From the NCBI GenBank assembly GCA_002778195.1, contig PCDI01000001.1, forward strand, positions 3,993,869 through 4,057,868: a stretch of 64,000 nucleotides of DNA, given 5' to 3'. Positions 36,190 to 47,330 of the stretch are shown here, piece after piece. Each line of letters opens with the position of its first letter. Position 1 is the stretch's first letter. Origin of the DNA: Raffaelea ambrosiae. Lineage: Eukaryota > Ascomycota > Sordariomycetes > Ophiostomatales > Ophiostomataceae. The notes under the pieces are model-generated. The model saw nothing but the letters and a program-made list of their open reading frames with translations, was not told where the DNA came from and searched no databases. Position numbers and translations under genes: made by a program.

Positions 36190-37035
36190 ATGGCGACGCC
36201 CACGACCAACGAGCCCCAGGCTCCGACACCATCACCACCAACAGACAAACGGCCAGAGAAGCCACAGCGCTCCTCTTCTTCTTCTTCTTCCCCTCCCTCC
36301 CAGGCTAAGACCTTCTACCTGATTGCCTACAACTTCGTCTCGGCCATCCTCTGGTCGACCGTGCTGGGCCGCACCGCGCTCGTCGCGGCCCTGCGCGGGC
36401 CCGTCTTTGTGCCTCTGGCCGTCGACAACTTCCTGCGCTGGACCCAGACGCTGGCCCTGCTGGAGGTCGTCCACTCTGCACTAGGTAGGTTGAGACCCCG
36501 GGCCCGCCTTGAATTTGCACAGGGTTGAATTGCTAACTCTGCCGAAACCTGTGAACCAGGCGTCGTCCGCGCTCCCATCTTCACCACGGCCATGCAGGTC
36601 GCCAGCCGGCTGCTGCTCGTTTGGGCCATCGTCTTCCCCTTCCCCCAGGCCACCTCGACGAGCCCGCTGTACACGTCCATGCTGCTGGCCTGGAGCTTGA
36701 CCGAGGTCATCCGCTACGCCTACTTTGCCCTGACGCTCTCGCAGGGCCCCGGCCACGTCCCCAACTGGTTCACGGTCCTGCGCTACAGCACCTTCCTCGT
36801 GCTCTACCCGGTCGGCATCTCGTCCGAGGTGTGGCTGGTGTGGCTGGCGGCGTCGACCCCCGGCGCGGCGGCGGCGCTGCACCCGCTGTACCCGGTGGCG
36901 CTGTACGTGGTGCTGGCAATTTACGTGCCCGGGTCGTACATTCTGTACACGTACATGCTGGCGCAGCGGCGGAAGGTGCTGAAGCGGATCAAGGCGGAGG
37001 CCGCAGAGAAGAAGGCGGCAGCAGGCAAGCAGTAG
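36190..37035 (+). CDS. phs1: PHS1, very-long-chain 3-hydroxyacyl-CoA dehydratase
   Basis: Two exons, 36190-36484 and 36560-37035, giving 256 aa (yeast Phs1 217). After a Pro/Ser-rich N-terminal 38 residues the family begins with FYLIAYNFVSAILWSTVLGR, then VDNFLRWTQTLALLEVVHSALG (spanning the intron), VIRYAYFAL, and the catalytic stretch LRYSTFLVLYPVGISSE. Tyr181 and Glu188 match the yeast catalytic pair Tyr149/Glu156 in spacing. Six or so membrane segments and a Lys-rich cytosolic tail (KRIKAEAAEKKAAAGKQ). Catalyses the third step of the ER fatty-acid elongation cycle, feeding sphingolipid synthesis. The Ser-rich N-terminal extension is longer than in yeast. Confidence 0.95.
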
Positions 37036-37483
37036 AGAGGTGAGGTGGAAACAGACAAACCAAAAAGAGGGGGGAAAATCAAGAAAAGAACAGTGGACAC
37101 GCTCAAATGAGGTTGTAAAAGTGGCTGATTAGACTGCCCCGTGTCCATATACTCAATGCTCAACATGGCAAAGAGTTGTGTATCATTACCAAGCACTTGA
37201 TTACCAGTAAAATCAAAATCAAAATCAAAAAGCATAACTAGAAACAGAGATTGGTGCTATCATTGCAGAAAATGGAGGCTGAACAGGACCTAGCAGATGG
37301 TTAGAACAATGATAGAAAAGAAAAAGAAATAAAGCAGTCAAATGAATCAAGAAAACCAAGAAAACCGTGAAACCCGCGAAATCCCTACCCATCCAAACGC
37401 CATCCAAACACCGCCTCATATGTCTTGCAATGTCTCGCCCCCCTCCCCTTCTCCCTTCACACACACTCCCCTCACCCCCCTCT
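37036..37483. other. Intergenic between convergent PHS1 and hydrolase
   Basis: 448 bp holding both 3' UTRs; an (aaaatc)n-like stretch lies at 37,208-37,232. No gene. Confidence 0.5.
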
Positions 37484-38126
37484 TCATGGCTGCCCTTGCA
37501 TCACTTGCAGCGGCGCCCGGTTCCCACTGCTGGTCGCATACCACCCGCTCCCGGCCGTCCACGCTACAATCAGGTCCCGCGCGTCCCCGAGCAGCGTCGC
37601 ATAGTTGGGGTTCGCCCCCGCGTCGAACATGCTCATGTGCGCCCACGTCTCGTCCGTGGCCCCGTCGTTGACCGCCTCCCGCCATTCCCCAGACCCAGAC
37701 CCAGACCCAGACTCAGACGAGGTCGCTGTTACCCGCTGTGGAAGGTTGCAAAACGTCCGTTTGCCGTGGCTGCCCTTGAGCACGGCCGTCGAGCTCAGCG
37801 CCATTTTCTTCTCCTGCTCGTCGGCCGCGCGGCCCAGCCGCGTGTACAGGTTGCCGAACCCCACGCCGAGCTGGTCGTGCACCGCCATCACCTGCGCGAT
37901 GCGCCGCCGCAGGTCCTCGCCGCGCGCCAGGCACCCGACAAACTCGAGGTGCGACGTCGCCCACGTCCACCCGCTGGTGATCTGCTCGCGGTTGCGGTAG
38001 GCCGCGGTGGCGGCCGCAGCAGCGGCGCCGCTCGCGAGAGCACCCGCGCCGGCGACCATGGCAATCTTCCCCCAGCCCCAGCCGGAGCCGGAGCCAGAGC
38101 CAGAGCCAGCCCCAGAGCCAGATCCA

Positions 38127-38164
<38 letters not shown>

Positions 38165-38948
38165 GGCGGCAGCCGAGGAGAAGAAAGAGGAGGATGTCTC
38201 CTCCTTACTCGCTGGCGGCAAGGCCCCGGCTACTTTGACGTTCTTCGTCTTCTTTTCCTCGGCAGCGGGCTTCTTCCCCCACAGGGCCTCGGTCAGGCCG
38301 CTGATCTGTGCCAGCGCGGTCGTGGCGGCCACGTACTGACCCTCGGCGCCATGGGCGACCACGCCCGGGGCGATGCCGAGGTAGGGCGTGTCGAAGCCGA
38401 GAACACCTTGAATCGAGGGGAACATGAGCGTGTTGAACTCGGGGTCGTCCGCTGTCTTTGTGTCGTCGTGGCCGGCGGCCTCCTCTCCGCCCACTCGCTC
38501 GTCTCCCACAATGGACAGCAGCGCGTCCGCCGCGACAATGCCGCCCATGGAGTGGCCGATCAGAATGCAGTGGACGGACGGGTCGACGGTCGGGGAGGGT
38601 GTCTTGGCGGCGACCTCGAGGTCGATGACTTGTTCCTGCAGCCTGGAGGGGGTTTAATAGCAGGTACGCCAAAGAGAGCAGAGACACGACGGACAGGGCA
38701 GACTTGGCAACCACACGTCTCCAGGTCTCTAGGAGGGGGGGGGGTTACCATTCAATAAATCGCACCACGCACGCCTTCAGTTCCCCCCGCGTCTCGTATG
38801 TCGGGTACATCGCCACCCGGACGTCCACCCGCGGAAGCGCATGGGCAACACGTTTTCGGAGGTCGTGCGAGAACTGCGAGTTGGTGCCAAAGGTGTCGGC
38901 ATCGCCTTTGAAGCCGTGGATGAAGCAGAGGAGAAGGGTGTGTCTCAT
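37484..38948 (-). CDS. Lipase-like alpha/beta hydrolase (DUF676-type)
   Basis: Two exons, 38948-38749 and 38642-37484, 452 aa. Opens directly with a hydrolase strand and oxyanion loop, LLLCFIHGFKGDADTF, then the nucleophile elbow LIGHSMGG (Ser98), then GFDTPYLG, and near the C-terminus ETWAHMSMFD, whose His is the likely catalytic base. A long (Ser-Gly)n insertion (about residues 188-220) is followed by a hydrophobic Ala/Gly-rich segment (KIAMVAGAGALASGAAAAAA), a possible membrane anchor. Architecture fits fungal DUF676/putative serine-esterase proteins; the substrate is unknown. The intron donor is gtaacc followed by a C run. Convergent with PHS1. Confidence 0.85.
38083..38165 (-). repeat. 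Ser-Gly-coding hexanucleotide repeat in the hydrolase
   Basis: gagcca/ccagag and (gacccc)n units on the plus strand encode alternating Ser-Gly with occasional Ala in the minus frame. Likely a flexible, length-variable linker. Confidence 0.8.
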
Positions 38949-40375
38949 GGCGGGATGGTGGGTGGGAGGTCGCGCCCAAGTGCAGGGCCGTGTGCCGTAA
39001 ACAAGGGTGACGAGGTTGTATGCTGCAGACGAGAATGTGGCGAGGCGGACGCGAACGGTGGAAAGGATATGCAAAAGACACCGGAAGAGCCAGCCTGCTG
39101 AGCTCGCGGCTGTTGCCTGTCAAAGAAACAAAAAGATGGTTCCATTCTTCATAGTAACTATAAGTCAGGCGGAGGGGCACGGGAAGACCCCATGTGGGGC
39201 CTAACTAGCTCGACTTTCAGGGTGCCAGATGTTTTTAGTTGCACGCAAAAATGGCGGAAACAAGAACTGATTAAGAAGACCGAAATCTGTTAATGATAAA
39301 TAACTAACACCTATTGTCTGTATTTGTCTGTTTTCTTCGTCTTTTTTCTGCTCCTGATTCGTTGTACTCCCGAAATTACCGAAAGAAAGCACAGGAAAGA
39401 ATATTAGAACCGTGTCTTCCATGTCCGTTTAAACGTCTCTCCCCTTCACCTTTCCTATCCCTCTTTGCTTAGCCTCCGAAATAGAAAATTATGAAGGGCA
39501 CGAGAAGAAGAGAAGAGGAACAAAAGAAGCACCGCAGATGCAACAAGATGCAGCGGCAGTGACCAGTCATCCCCCCTTAGAAGGGAGAATAGAGAAGAAA
39601 AGAAGCATAGGTACTAGGGAAATTGAAGAGAGGCCGGAAGAAAGAAGGCAATCAGGAGGAGAAGCTAGATTGGGGAAGGTGAGAAAAAAAAAAAGGCGAC
39701 ATAGACAAGAAGGGTAGAAGAAGTTTGCTATTCTTCCACTGCCATGCTGTTATAGTACCCGAACAACCCCTTGGTTTCCCTTCTCTGCCCATCCATTCAC
39801 CCCCTAGTAGTAGTGTGTTGCTGTATTCCGTATCCCGTCTTTTTGACCCCCAGGTAACAGTGAAAAATAAATACTTCCCATTTTCATCCAAAGAAGCAGG
39901 TGAAGAAAAACCGAATATGGTTGACGCCATGTCCCACATTAATAAAAGTCCTTTGTTGTGTTGCCCTATTTTGGAAGTGCAAGGAAATGGTTCCCGTTTC
40001 CCTCTCGCTAAATCGCAAAGAAAATAAAATAAAGAAAACAAAAGATGGAAGAATAAAGAGGTTGGGCGTGTAAAATATAGAAAGCGTGGCATGTGTGTGT
40101 GTGCAGATCCCATGCAACTGGAGTATACTTGATGCAAAGATTTTTTTTTTTTCGTTCGTAGACGTCTCATTGTGTCAAGGTGAGGCGGTGGGACCCTTTA
40201 CAAAAAGGGTTCGCAGTGATGCATCTGCAATTACATCGCTAAATACTCCGTATATGATGAACAGAGTGTGACGGTACGGGTCATGTCAGCTCGTTGTATA
40301 TATATAGAAGAGCTGTGCGTATGTTCTTTCGTGGTTCGTCCAGAGAAAAGAAGATCATCCATATGCGTTCGAAGA
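38949..40375. other. Intergenic: hydrolase promoter and Pumilio 3' side
   Basis: 1427 bp. Presumed hydrolase promoter near 38,950-39,250 and Pumilio 3' UTR toward 40,375. No gene seen. A TGTATATA at 40,295-40,302 is antisense to Pumilio. Confidence 0.45.
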
Positions 40376-43300
40376 TTATGTCGACAATGTAATAGTCGGC
40401 GTCTCCGAATCCGACTCAGTGGAGTCCGGTGAATATGTCGAGTTCGCGCCGCTTTTCGTCTTTGTACCGGCCGGATTGCCGGCAGGCCCAGCCCTGACGC
40501 TGGGTGGGTTTGAGCTATCTGGTGTATTCGGTGCGTCGGTCAAGGATGGGGTGGACGCCTGGTCAACTGGCAACTGAGGCGACGCCGGCGTGGTGGTCTC
40601 GCCATTGGTCTTTGCAGGGCTAGCAGCTTGGTTGGACGTGATCTTTTTCGGAAGCTCGTCAATAGCGACGGCAAGTCGCTCAATGGCAGCGTTCTGACGT
40701 CCAGTGCTCGACCTCCTCAACAGGCCGAGCTGGGTAGACAGAGACTCGACAAAGAGGCCCTGCTCTTCGTTCTTCAGCTGCTTGAGTAGCTTTTCTAAAA
40801 ATGTGTGCGCGGGTGGTTAGCTAGCCATTCTTCCAGGATGTGGTAATGAAAAGACATGTTCAACTTACGAATGACGTAGTTCCCATACTGGTCCTTGATC
40901 ATCAGCTGCAGAACTGGCTGCCCATCGTTGCCAATGCGGTTCAACTCCTCGCGAATGCGCCGGCGGTCGTCCGGCGTGCCGTACTCAATGCACTTCTCCA
41001 CCACGTTGGAGGCGAACTTGTGCTTGGACATGGGCACCAGCTGGTCCAGGACCTTGCCGATCATCATTGCGCGATCCTGTGGCTTGCCAAATTGGATGAC
41101 GTGCTGGGCCACGTAATTGCCGAATTGATCCATGATCAGATCCTGGGTATTTTCATGGAGCTCTGACAGAATGGCAGCCTTGTCTTCGGGTGACCCGTAT
41201 TCGAGCATGCGCTGAACAACACGGCAACCAAAGTTGTGGGATGACAGCTCTCTCACTTTACCATGGAAGGCGTCCATGACGAAGCCAATGTGCTCACGGG
41301 GCACGAGCTCAATGACTTTTTGAACAACATGGTTTCCATTCTGATCCTTGACAACGCTGATGATGTCGGCTTCGAGTTCCTGTGCCAATTCCACTTGCTG
41401 CTCGACGAGGATGTGATGGAGCGCCTAAGAAAAGTTAGGGTTTTGCAAAATTAAGAAGGGGAATGTTCATTGGAGATGAACGGATAACGTTACCTTTTGG
41501 ACGACGCGGCAGGCGTAGGTCTGTGTCGACAAGTCCACCATCTTGCCCTTCATCTGCTCGGCCAAGTACTTCTTCTGAACCTGGCTGCCATGTTCAAAGA
41601 ACTTCTGGACAACGTAGTTGCCAAAGACGTCCCTCATCAAGACGATGGTATTGGCTGAGATTTCACGAAAAACGTGCTCCTTTTCGTCACTGTTGGCAGT
41701 TTCCAGCTTGCCCTGGATGAACCGTGAACCGTGCTGATCGCCGCTAAACTCTACAATATGGTCGTAGATGTCCTGTGTTGCAGCCAATGCGTTAGTAACA
41801 TGTAATGAAAATAAAAGAAGAAAAGGAAAGGCAGATACAAAGGAAAAAAAAACGATGAGAACATACCCTCAACTCATATCTCCGGTTTGTCTTTGACGAT
41901 CGGAACTCTTCCAGGAGCGGGCTTCTCATTGCGCGAGCAGGGTCCTTATCCCTAGACAGCTGTTGCATAGGTGGAGGTTGGATCAAGGTAGCGCCCACGG
42001 GAATGCCCAGCGGGGACATCTGCATGGGGCCCCGGAAAGACGGGTTGTAGAAAGGATAGGAGGGGAGATTGTTGGCAAAGAAGTTCTGGCCGCCTGGCGA
42101 TGCAGCGATCTGCTGCTGTTGCTCGCTGAGGAAGGCATGCGATGGAGGGCGCTGCTGCAGGCCGCCCAGCCCGTTTACAGCGTTCTCCGAAAACCCTGAG
42201 AACCGCGGGTCGCGAGACGACGGCCGGCTCCACGGGCCACCGTTGCTCGAAGGAGTCCCCAGGCTGCGCACGGCGCTCATGTGACGATAGGAGCCGCTGG
42301 CTGGTGTCGACCCCCGGTCTGAGAAACCGGCCATGCTGGTGCGAGCCGCTGCGAACGCAGCCGCGGTGAAAGAATCAGGCGAGTGGCCGTCTGGTGCGTA
42401 TGCACCAAAGCCATTCACCCGGGCGGCATTGCTAGCAGCCATGGCAGCTTCCCAGGGCTGGGAACCGGGGTTGAACTGGAAGGAGGCCGATGTCGACGAC
42501 TGGGGATAGGCAGACAGTCCTGGAGCAAAGCCGGTGCCGATGGCAGAATCAGAACGGTCGTCCACGCTCAGGTTGTGCCGCAGCATGTCTGCCAATGACA
42601 GGGCCGACGGGTCATCTGCCTGGGAGTTGCGCTGGTACGGGAGTGAGTTCGCCGGTGCTGCTGGCGAGGGGAAGGACGTGGAGGTCTGGAGAGATGGGCG
42701 GTGGGAGTGGCCCTGGTGGGAAGACTTCAAGGTGCCAAACGAGCCTAGAGACGGCAGAGCAGAGCCATTAGTGACATTGGTTGAGCCCGTATTGGGCGTG
42801 GCCCCAGAGGCCGAGACGGACGAGCCAGACACGGAGACGGCTGCAGACGATGTAGAAAAGACGTTTGACGCGTCCTGCGACGACCGGCCGCGCGTGGAGG
42901 AGGCCTCGGAGTCAAATCCGAAGGGGGAAAAGGTCGAAGGGCCATTGGCGTCCTTGTCACTGTCAGCGACGATGTCACGCAGCGCAGATGGGTGGTGGAA
43001 GGGCACGCTAACGTTGGAGTCGGCAGAAGAGCCAGCTGCCTTGGACCTGGCGCCAGAAAAGCCGGCTGCTGGGCCGATGGCTGCCAGATACGAGGCAGAG
43101 GACGGGTTGCTGGCCAGATCATCGCGCCCACGGGCAGGCGACGGGCTGGCCGAGGCCTTTCGCGAGTTTGTGGTGTCGGTGTTGTTCCATGACCGGGCTG
43201 AGTGTGCCCACATGTCGGCGGCGTCTGGGGCTGATGTGAAGGCGTTGGACGACATCTGGTGGCTGGCTATGAACGTTTCGTCTTGGCCTGCAGAGAAGTG

Positions 43301-43878
43301 GGAGTAACCGGCGGTTAGCATATTACCAGACCGAGACCGCGTGCCAGGAGAGTGTCGTAGCGCAGGACCGTCCTCTCCGGTTCGCCTATCAGCCCAGGCC
43401 TGCTGTCCTGCCGTGCTGGCCAGCGCATCGTGGCCGGCAGGCCGCGCCTTGACGGTCCCAGCTGTGGACATCTCGTGAACCCTCCCCGTTCTGTTGGACT
43501 CACCTCCATTCCTCAGGCTAGTGGCAGCGTCGCGATTGCCGATAGTTGAGGCGATGCGGTTGTTGCCCCAGATGCCATTTGCCTGCCAATTCGACGTCGA
43601 GAATGTGTTGGATGGAAGCTGCTGGGACGGCGTGTCTCTCGAGTTGCCCGAGGCGTAGGGTGGGAAGCGGGTCGACTGGCTCTGGAAAAGAGGTGTCAGT
43701 TAGCAAGGGAAAGTCCATGGCGATCTGAAGAGCAGGCCAGGGGAGGGAGAAGGAGCGCAGACACAGCTGGAAGCCTCAGCTGGGCGCGCCACGAGGCTTG
43801 CTGAGCGACGAGATGGCGCTGATCTCAGGTCTTGGGTGAAGGTACAGTGACGAAGGGCAGGAGACAACTCACAGTCAT
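40376..43878 (-). CDS. Pumilio/Puf3-type RNA-binding protein
   Basis: Five exons: 43878-43873 (ATG ACT only), 43681-41867, 41772-41494, 41424-40869, 40794-40376, giving 1024 aa. Residues 1-607 are disordered, Ser/Asn/Gln-rich. The PUF domain begins at RYELRDIYDHIVEFSGDQHG and has eight repeats. RNA-contact triplets, repeat 1 to 8: SRxxQ, NYxxQ, CRxxQ, NHxxQ, CRxxQ, NYxxQ, SNxxE, NYxxQ. By the known PUF code these read UGUANAUA, as in Puf3/Pumilio. The C-terminal 110 residues are Ser/Thr/Pro-rich. Family knowledge: cytoplasmic repressor or decay factor; yeast Puf3 targets mitochondrial-protein mRNAs. An alternative ATG at 43471 would drop 72 residues; the two-codon first exon is preferred because the joined frame is open and begins like fungal orthologues (MTSQSTRFPPYAS). 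Confidence 0.93.
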
Positions 43879-45850
43879 GGTGGCGGCTGAGACAAAACGG
43901 CCTGTCAAACGCAGGTGAGCGGGAGAAGAGAGGGAGATGGGAGGACGACGGAGGGGGTAAAAAGGGAAGAAGGAAAGCGAGGGAGGTGCGAGAGGATGAT
44001 AAAGGAAGGGAGAGGCCAGACGGGATAGGCTGGTGCGGAGAAAAGAAGAAACGAAAATAAGAGAGAGCGATCCTTGTCTGGCTGGCAGTGGAAGGGTAAA
44101 AAAAAGAAAAAAAAGGTTGGCAGATAAGAAACGGCACGAGGCCGATAATAAAGAAAGTAGGGAAAAAAATAATAATAGAGAAGCTGAAGGAAGAGAGCGG
44201 AAGAGAGCAGGAGGATGACTCGTGGGGAGCCTTTGATAGTAAGGAGAGCAAAGAAGTGCAGAAATGACGGAGAAAGAACGGCCAAAGAAGAGAATGAACA
44301 GAAAGAGAAAGAGAAAGGCGCGGGCCGCGTGGAGACAAGAAAGACTTGCTCCTGCGAAGCAAAGGCGAGCAAAACGAGGCTCCCTGTTGGATGCGATGCG
44401 AGTTGAGATTGTGGATGTGTGGGTTTGTATGGGCGGTCGCTTTTTTAACCTCTGGTTTCTAGTCGTGGGCTTTTTTTTTTTTTTTTTGCGCTGCTGAGAA
44501 TTGGGTTTTTTTTATGGGGTTGAGTCGGGGGTGGATATCGACGGTAGGACTTCGTTGTTGGTAAAGTAGGTTGGCTCGCGCAGCAGAGTGTTGCCTGGCG
44601 TGCACATAGGCCTGGTTAGTCTAGTGCGGGCCAGCGTGTGGGCAGGAGGGGCGAGACAACGGTAGTGGCAGCCGTGGCAGCCAGTAGCCGTAGTGAGTAG
44701 AGGCAAGAGGGGGAAAGACGTCCTGGTGTCTTGACACTTTCTGACGAAGGAAGTGATGGTGCGCAGCGTAGTGCAGGTAGGTGTGCAGTGTAATGCCGAC
44801 GTATAGCGTGGTGGAGGGTGGTCGTAGCGCAGGAAGCGGGGGGTGTGAATGCGACTGATACAGGGACGCGGGCGCTGCTAGCTGGGGGATAAGGCTGATG
44901 GCAAAACGGGCGAGGAAGGCACGCGAGAGGGGGTATGTGTTTTGGGCAGGAGCGACCGCTCCAACAACGCAGAGCCGAGGACAACGAGAAAGGCACGCAG
45001 ATCCAGAACAGCAGAACAAGGTGAGCTAGCAGAGCTAGCAGAGAAAGAACAAAGAGAAGAAAACGCAAACAGGGCAGGCGGGAGAGCGAAGAGAACAACC
45101 AAGACGAGGAACGGCTGAGCACTCACATGCGGATCCAGACTGGCGCGATGGGCTTTGACAAGCCTGCGGCCCAGAGCTGACTCGGACAAGCCAGGAGAGA
45201 AGAAGAGGAGGCGACGGAAGAGGAAAGAATGAAGAAGAAGGACGAAGGCAACAAAGAAGGAAAGCAAAAAAAAGTAAGGTTGAGAAGGAAAGAGCGAGGT
45301 GGGCAAAGAGAGGAAAAGGCAAGAGAGCTTGAAAGACGCAGGCAAGACCTCTGTATGCTCAGTCCTCGTTGGCTAAAAAAAGGACTGGGCGCAAAAGCCA
45401 GCAAGAAGACAAATGCCAGCACAGATAGACCGGCAAACCTGGCCTGCAACCTGGCCTTTCAACGGGCCTGTCAACTGGCCGGTTGTCGTCGTCTGTTTCT
45501 TTTGTCCGTTTGGTTCGCTGAGTCGTTTGTGCCGTTGCGTCTTTGTCTATTTTCTTCTGCTGATTCACGGCAGCTGGGCGTGACGGGGCGAGCGAGGCAA
45601 ACAGAAACACCGCAGACTGGGGGTGTGGGAGCAAGAAGAGAGACACACGCACACGATGGGGGCGCGGGGACGGAAGTGAGTTGTGACAGAAGAGAGGGGA
45701 TGCACCGTTTGAGCGACGGCGAATTTATTGATAGGTTTCAAGGGGGGAGAGAAGGAATTGGGGCGAATTCGGGGTGGATTTTAAGCAGCGCAAATAAGGT
45801 TGAGTGTTAAGGATGGGATCAGGAGAAGGGCGAGAGAAAACCAACACACA

Positions 45851-45853
<3 letters not shown>

Positions 45854-45890
<37 letters not shown>
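45854..45890. repeat. (GGCA)n microsatellite
   Basis: About nine GGCA units, followed by gacagacag and then a (GA)n run at 45,901-45,937. Confidence 0.9.
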
Positions 45891-45891
<1 letters not shown>

Positions 45892-45900
45892 ACAGACAGT

Positions 45901-45937
45901 GAGAGAGAGGGGGAGAGAGAGAGAGAGAGAGAGAGAG
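45901..45937. repeat. (GA)n microsatellite
   Basis: Nearly pure GA repeats interrupted by GGGG at about 45,909-45,912. Confidence 0.9.
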
Positions 45938-46301
45938 CAGAGAAAGGAAAAATGCAGGGTTGAGTCAAAGATTGGGCGAGCCGTTGGATGGTCGACTGTT
46001 GAGCGGTAAACTGATACAAAGGCAGAAAGGCAACAGAAAACCAGATACGGGCAGATACTGCCAGGCTGACAACTGACAGACAATACGGCAAAAACTACAC
46101 GCCCAACTACGAGCAAGATACACCTCCCCATGTCAGATACATGCTAATAGCTAGTACCCCGTAGGGTCATTGCGATCGTCCCAGCGACCTGGATGGTGCG
46201 GGCGGGATGCTAAAAGACCGAGGCCTGCTGGCGGGTCGATCAGGGAGCAGGGAGGGGTGGCAGGGACGACGAAAAACTAGTCAGCCAGGATACGCAGCGG
46301 A

Positions 46302-46346
46302 GAGACAAGAGAGACAAGAGAGACAAGAGAGACAAGAGAGACGAGA
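46302..46346. repeat. (GAGACAAGA)n minisatellite
   Basis: Four perfect 9-bp units at 46,302-46,337 and a degenerate fifth. Read in one frame it gives RQE repeats, the source of a spurious ORF. Confidence 0.85.
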
Positions 46347-47307
46347 CAGACAAGACGGCAGAGACAAGCGAGGGGGTGGCAGCCGTGGTAGTGTGGCAAG
46401 CCAGTGGCGGCGGCCTGCTTCACGTCTTGCCTTTGCTTGCAGAAACCCCGTTTTTGGTACTTTTGCTGGGCGCCTCCGTAGTATTAGTTCGGTTGTCTTC
46501 TGCATGCGTTTCCTTGTAGCATGGGGGTTTCTTGGGGTCGTGGACGTCCTCTTTCTCTCTGCCGACCAGCGACACCACAAAGGTCAGCACAAGTGCCTGC
46601 CACGCCTGCCATGCCTGCCATGCCAGGTCTGCCTGGTCTGCCATACCTTCCGTCTGCTGCAACCCTGCGGCCTGCCTTGCGAACCGGATTTGCGGATGAC
46701 TAAGAGCCGGAGGCATCCAAGAACCCAAGACGACCCTGCAAGACGGCCTCCATGTCCAAGGCGGCCGACTAGGCGGCCTGCCAGTGGTGGCCGGCCAGGC
46801 GGCCACACCCAAGATGGCGATGACCTAATATATATACTCGTAGTAGATGACCGCTACGAGGCCGCCTGGATGGTACCCACCCGTCGATACCCACTCCTAA
46901 TTCAGGACCATCCCCAGTTTTACCCTATTTACCCTCCCGCCGGCTTGCCTGCATTCCTTTCCAGGTCTGGTTAGAGTCTGTTCCAGCGTCTCGAAAGCGT
47001 TTGCTGCCGTAACGAATAAGTATAGCACGAGTAGACGCTCACATTCCGACACCGTCGGACAAGGGTTATTGTAATTGTATATGGCATTGGCAGACTCTGT
47101 GGGCACATCCAGCCACCCGCTGAATCTCACCAGAAGGCTATTTTGGAAAACCCAATATTTTCCAGGTTTCTAGAATGCGCGCACGAACAGGCCAGGGCCA
47201 GGGACGAGTGAAAGCATGCGAAACACGGGGCAAAGTATGGGCGGAAGCAAATCCCAGCGAAACGCCTCGCAAACCCCCATAATAAGAAATAAAATAAAAT
47301 AAAAACA

Positions 47308-47330
47308 CCCCTCCCCCCCCCCCCCCCCCC
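47308..47330. repeat. C-run of about 22
   Basis: cccctc followed by 18 C; the minus strand is a G run. Flanked by AT-rich sequence on both sides. Confidence 0.9.

Noticed and set aside
43471..43471. ATG 43471 as the start of the Pumilio protein
   Set aside because: An open frame continues upstream to a good acceptor at 43681 and joins ATG ACT, giving a typical fungal Pumilio N-terminus. The sequence gtgagtccaacag at 43,490s is too close to the next codons to be an intron. Kept only as an alternative.
45854..46346. Satellite cluster as a centromere or replication origin
   Set aside because: Only short microsatellites in ordinary-GC surroundings; no AT-rich core or large repeat array.
46207..46974. 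255-codon open frame with RQE repeats
   Set aside because: Driven by the GAGACAAGA minisatellite and low-complexity sequence; no start context or conserved block.
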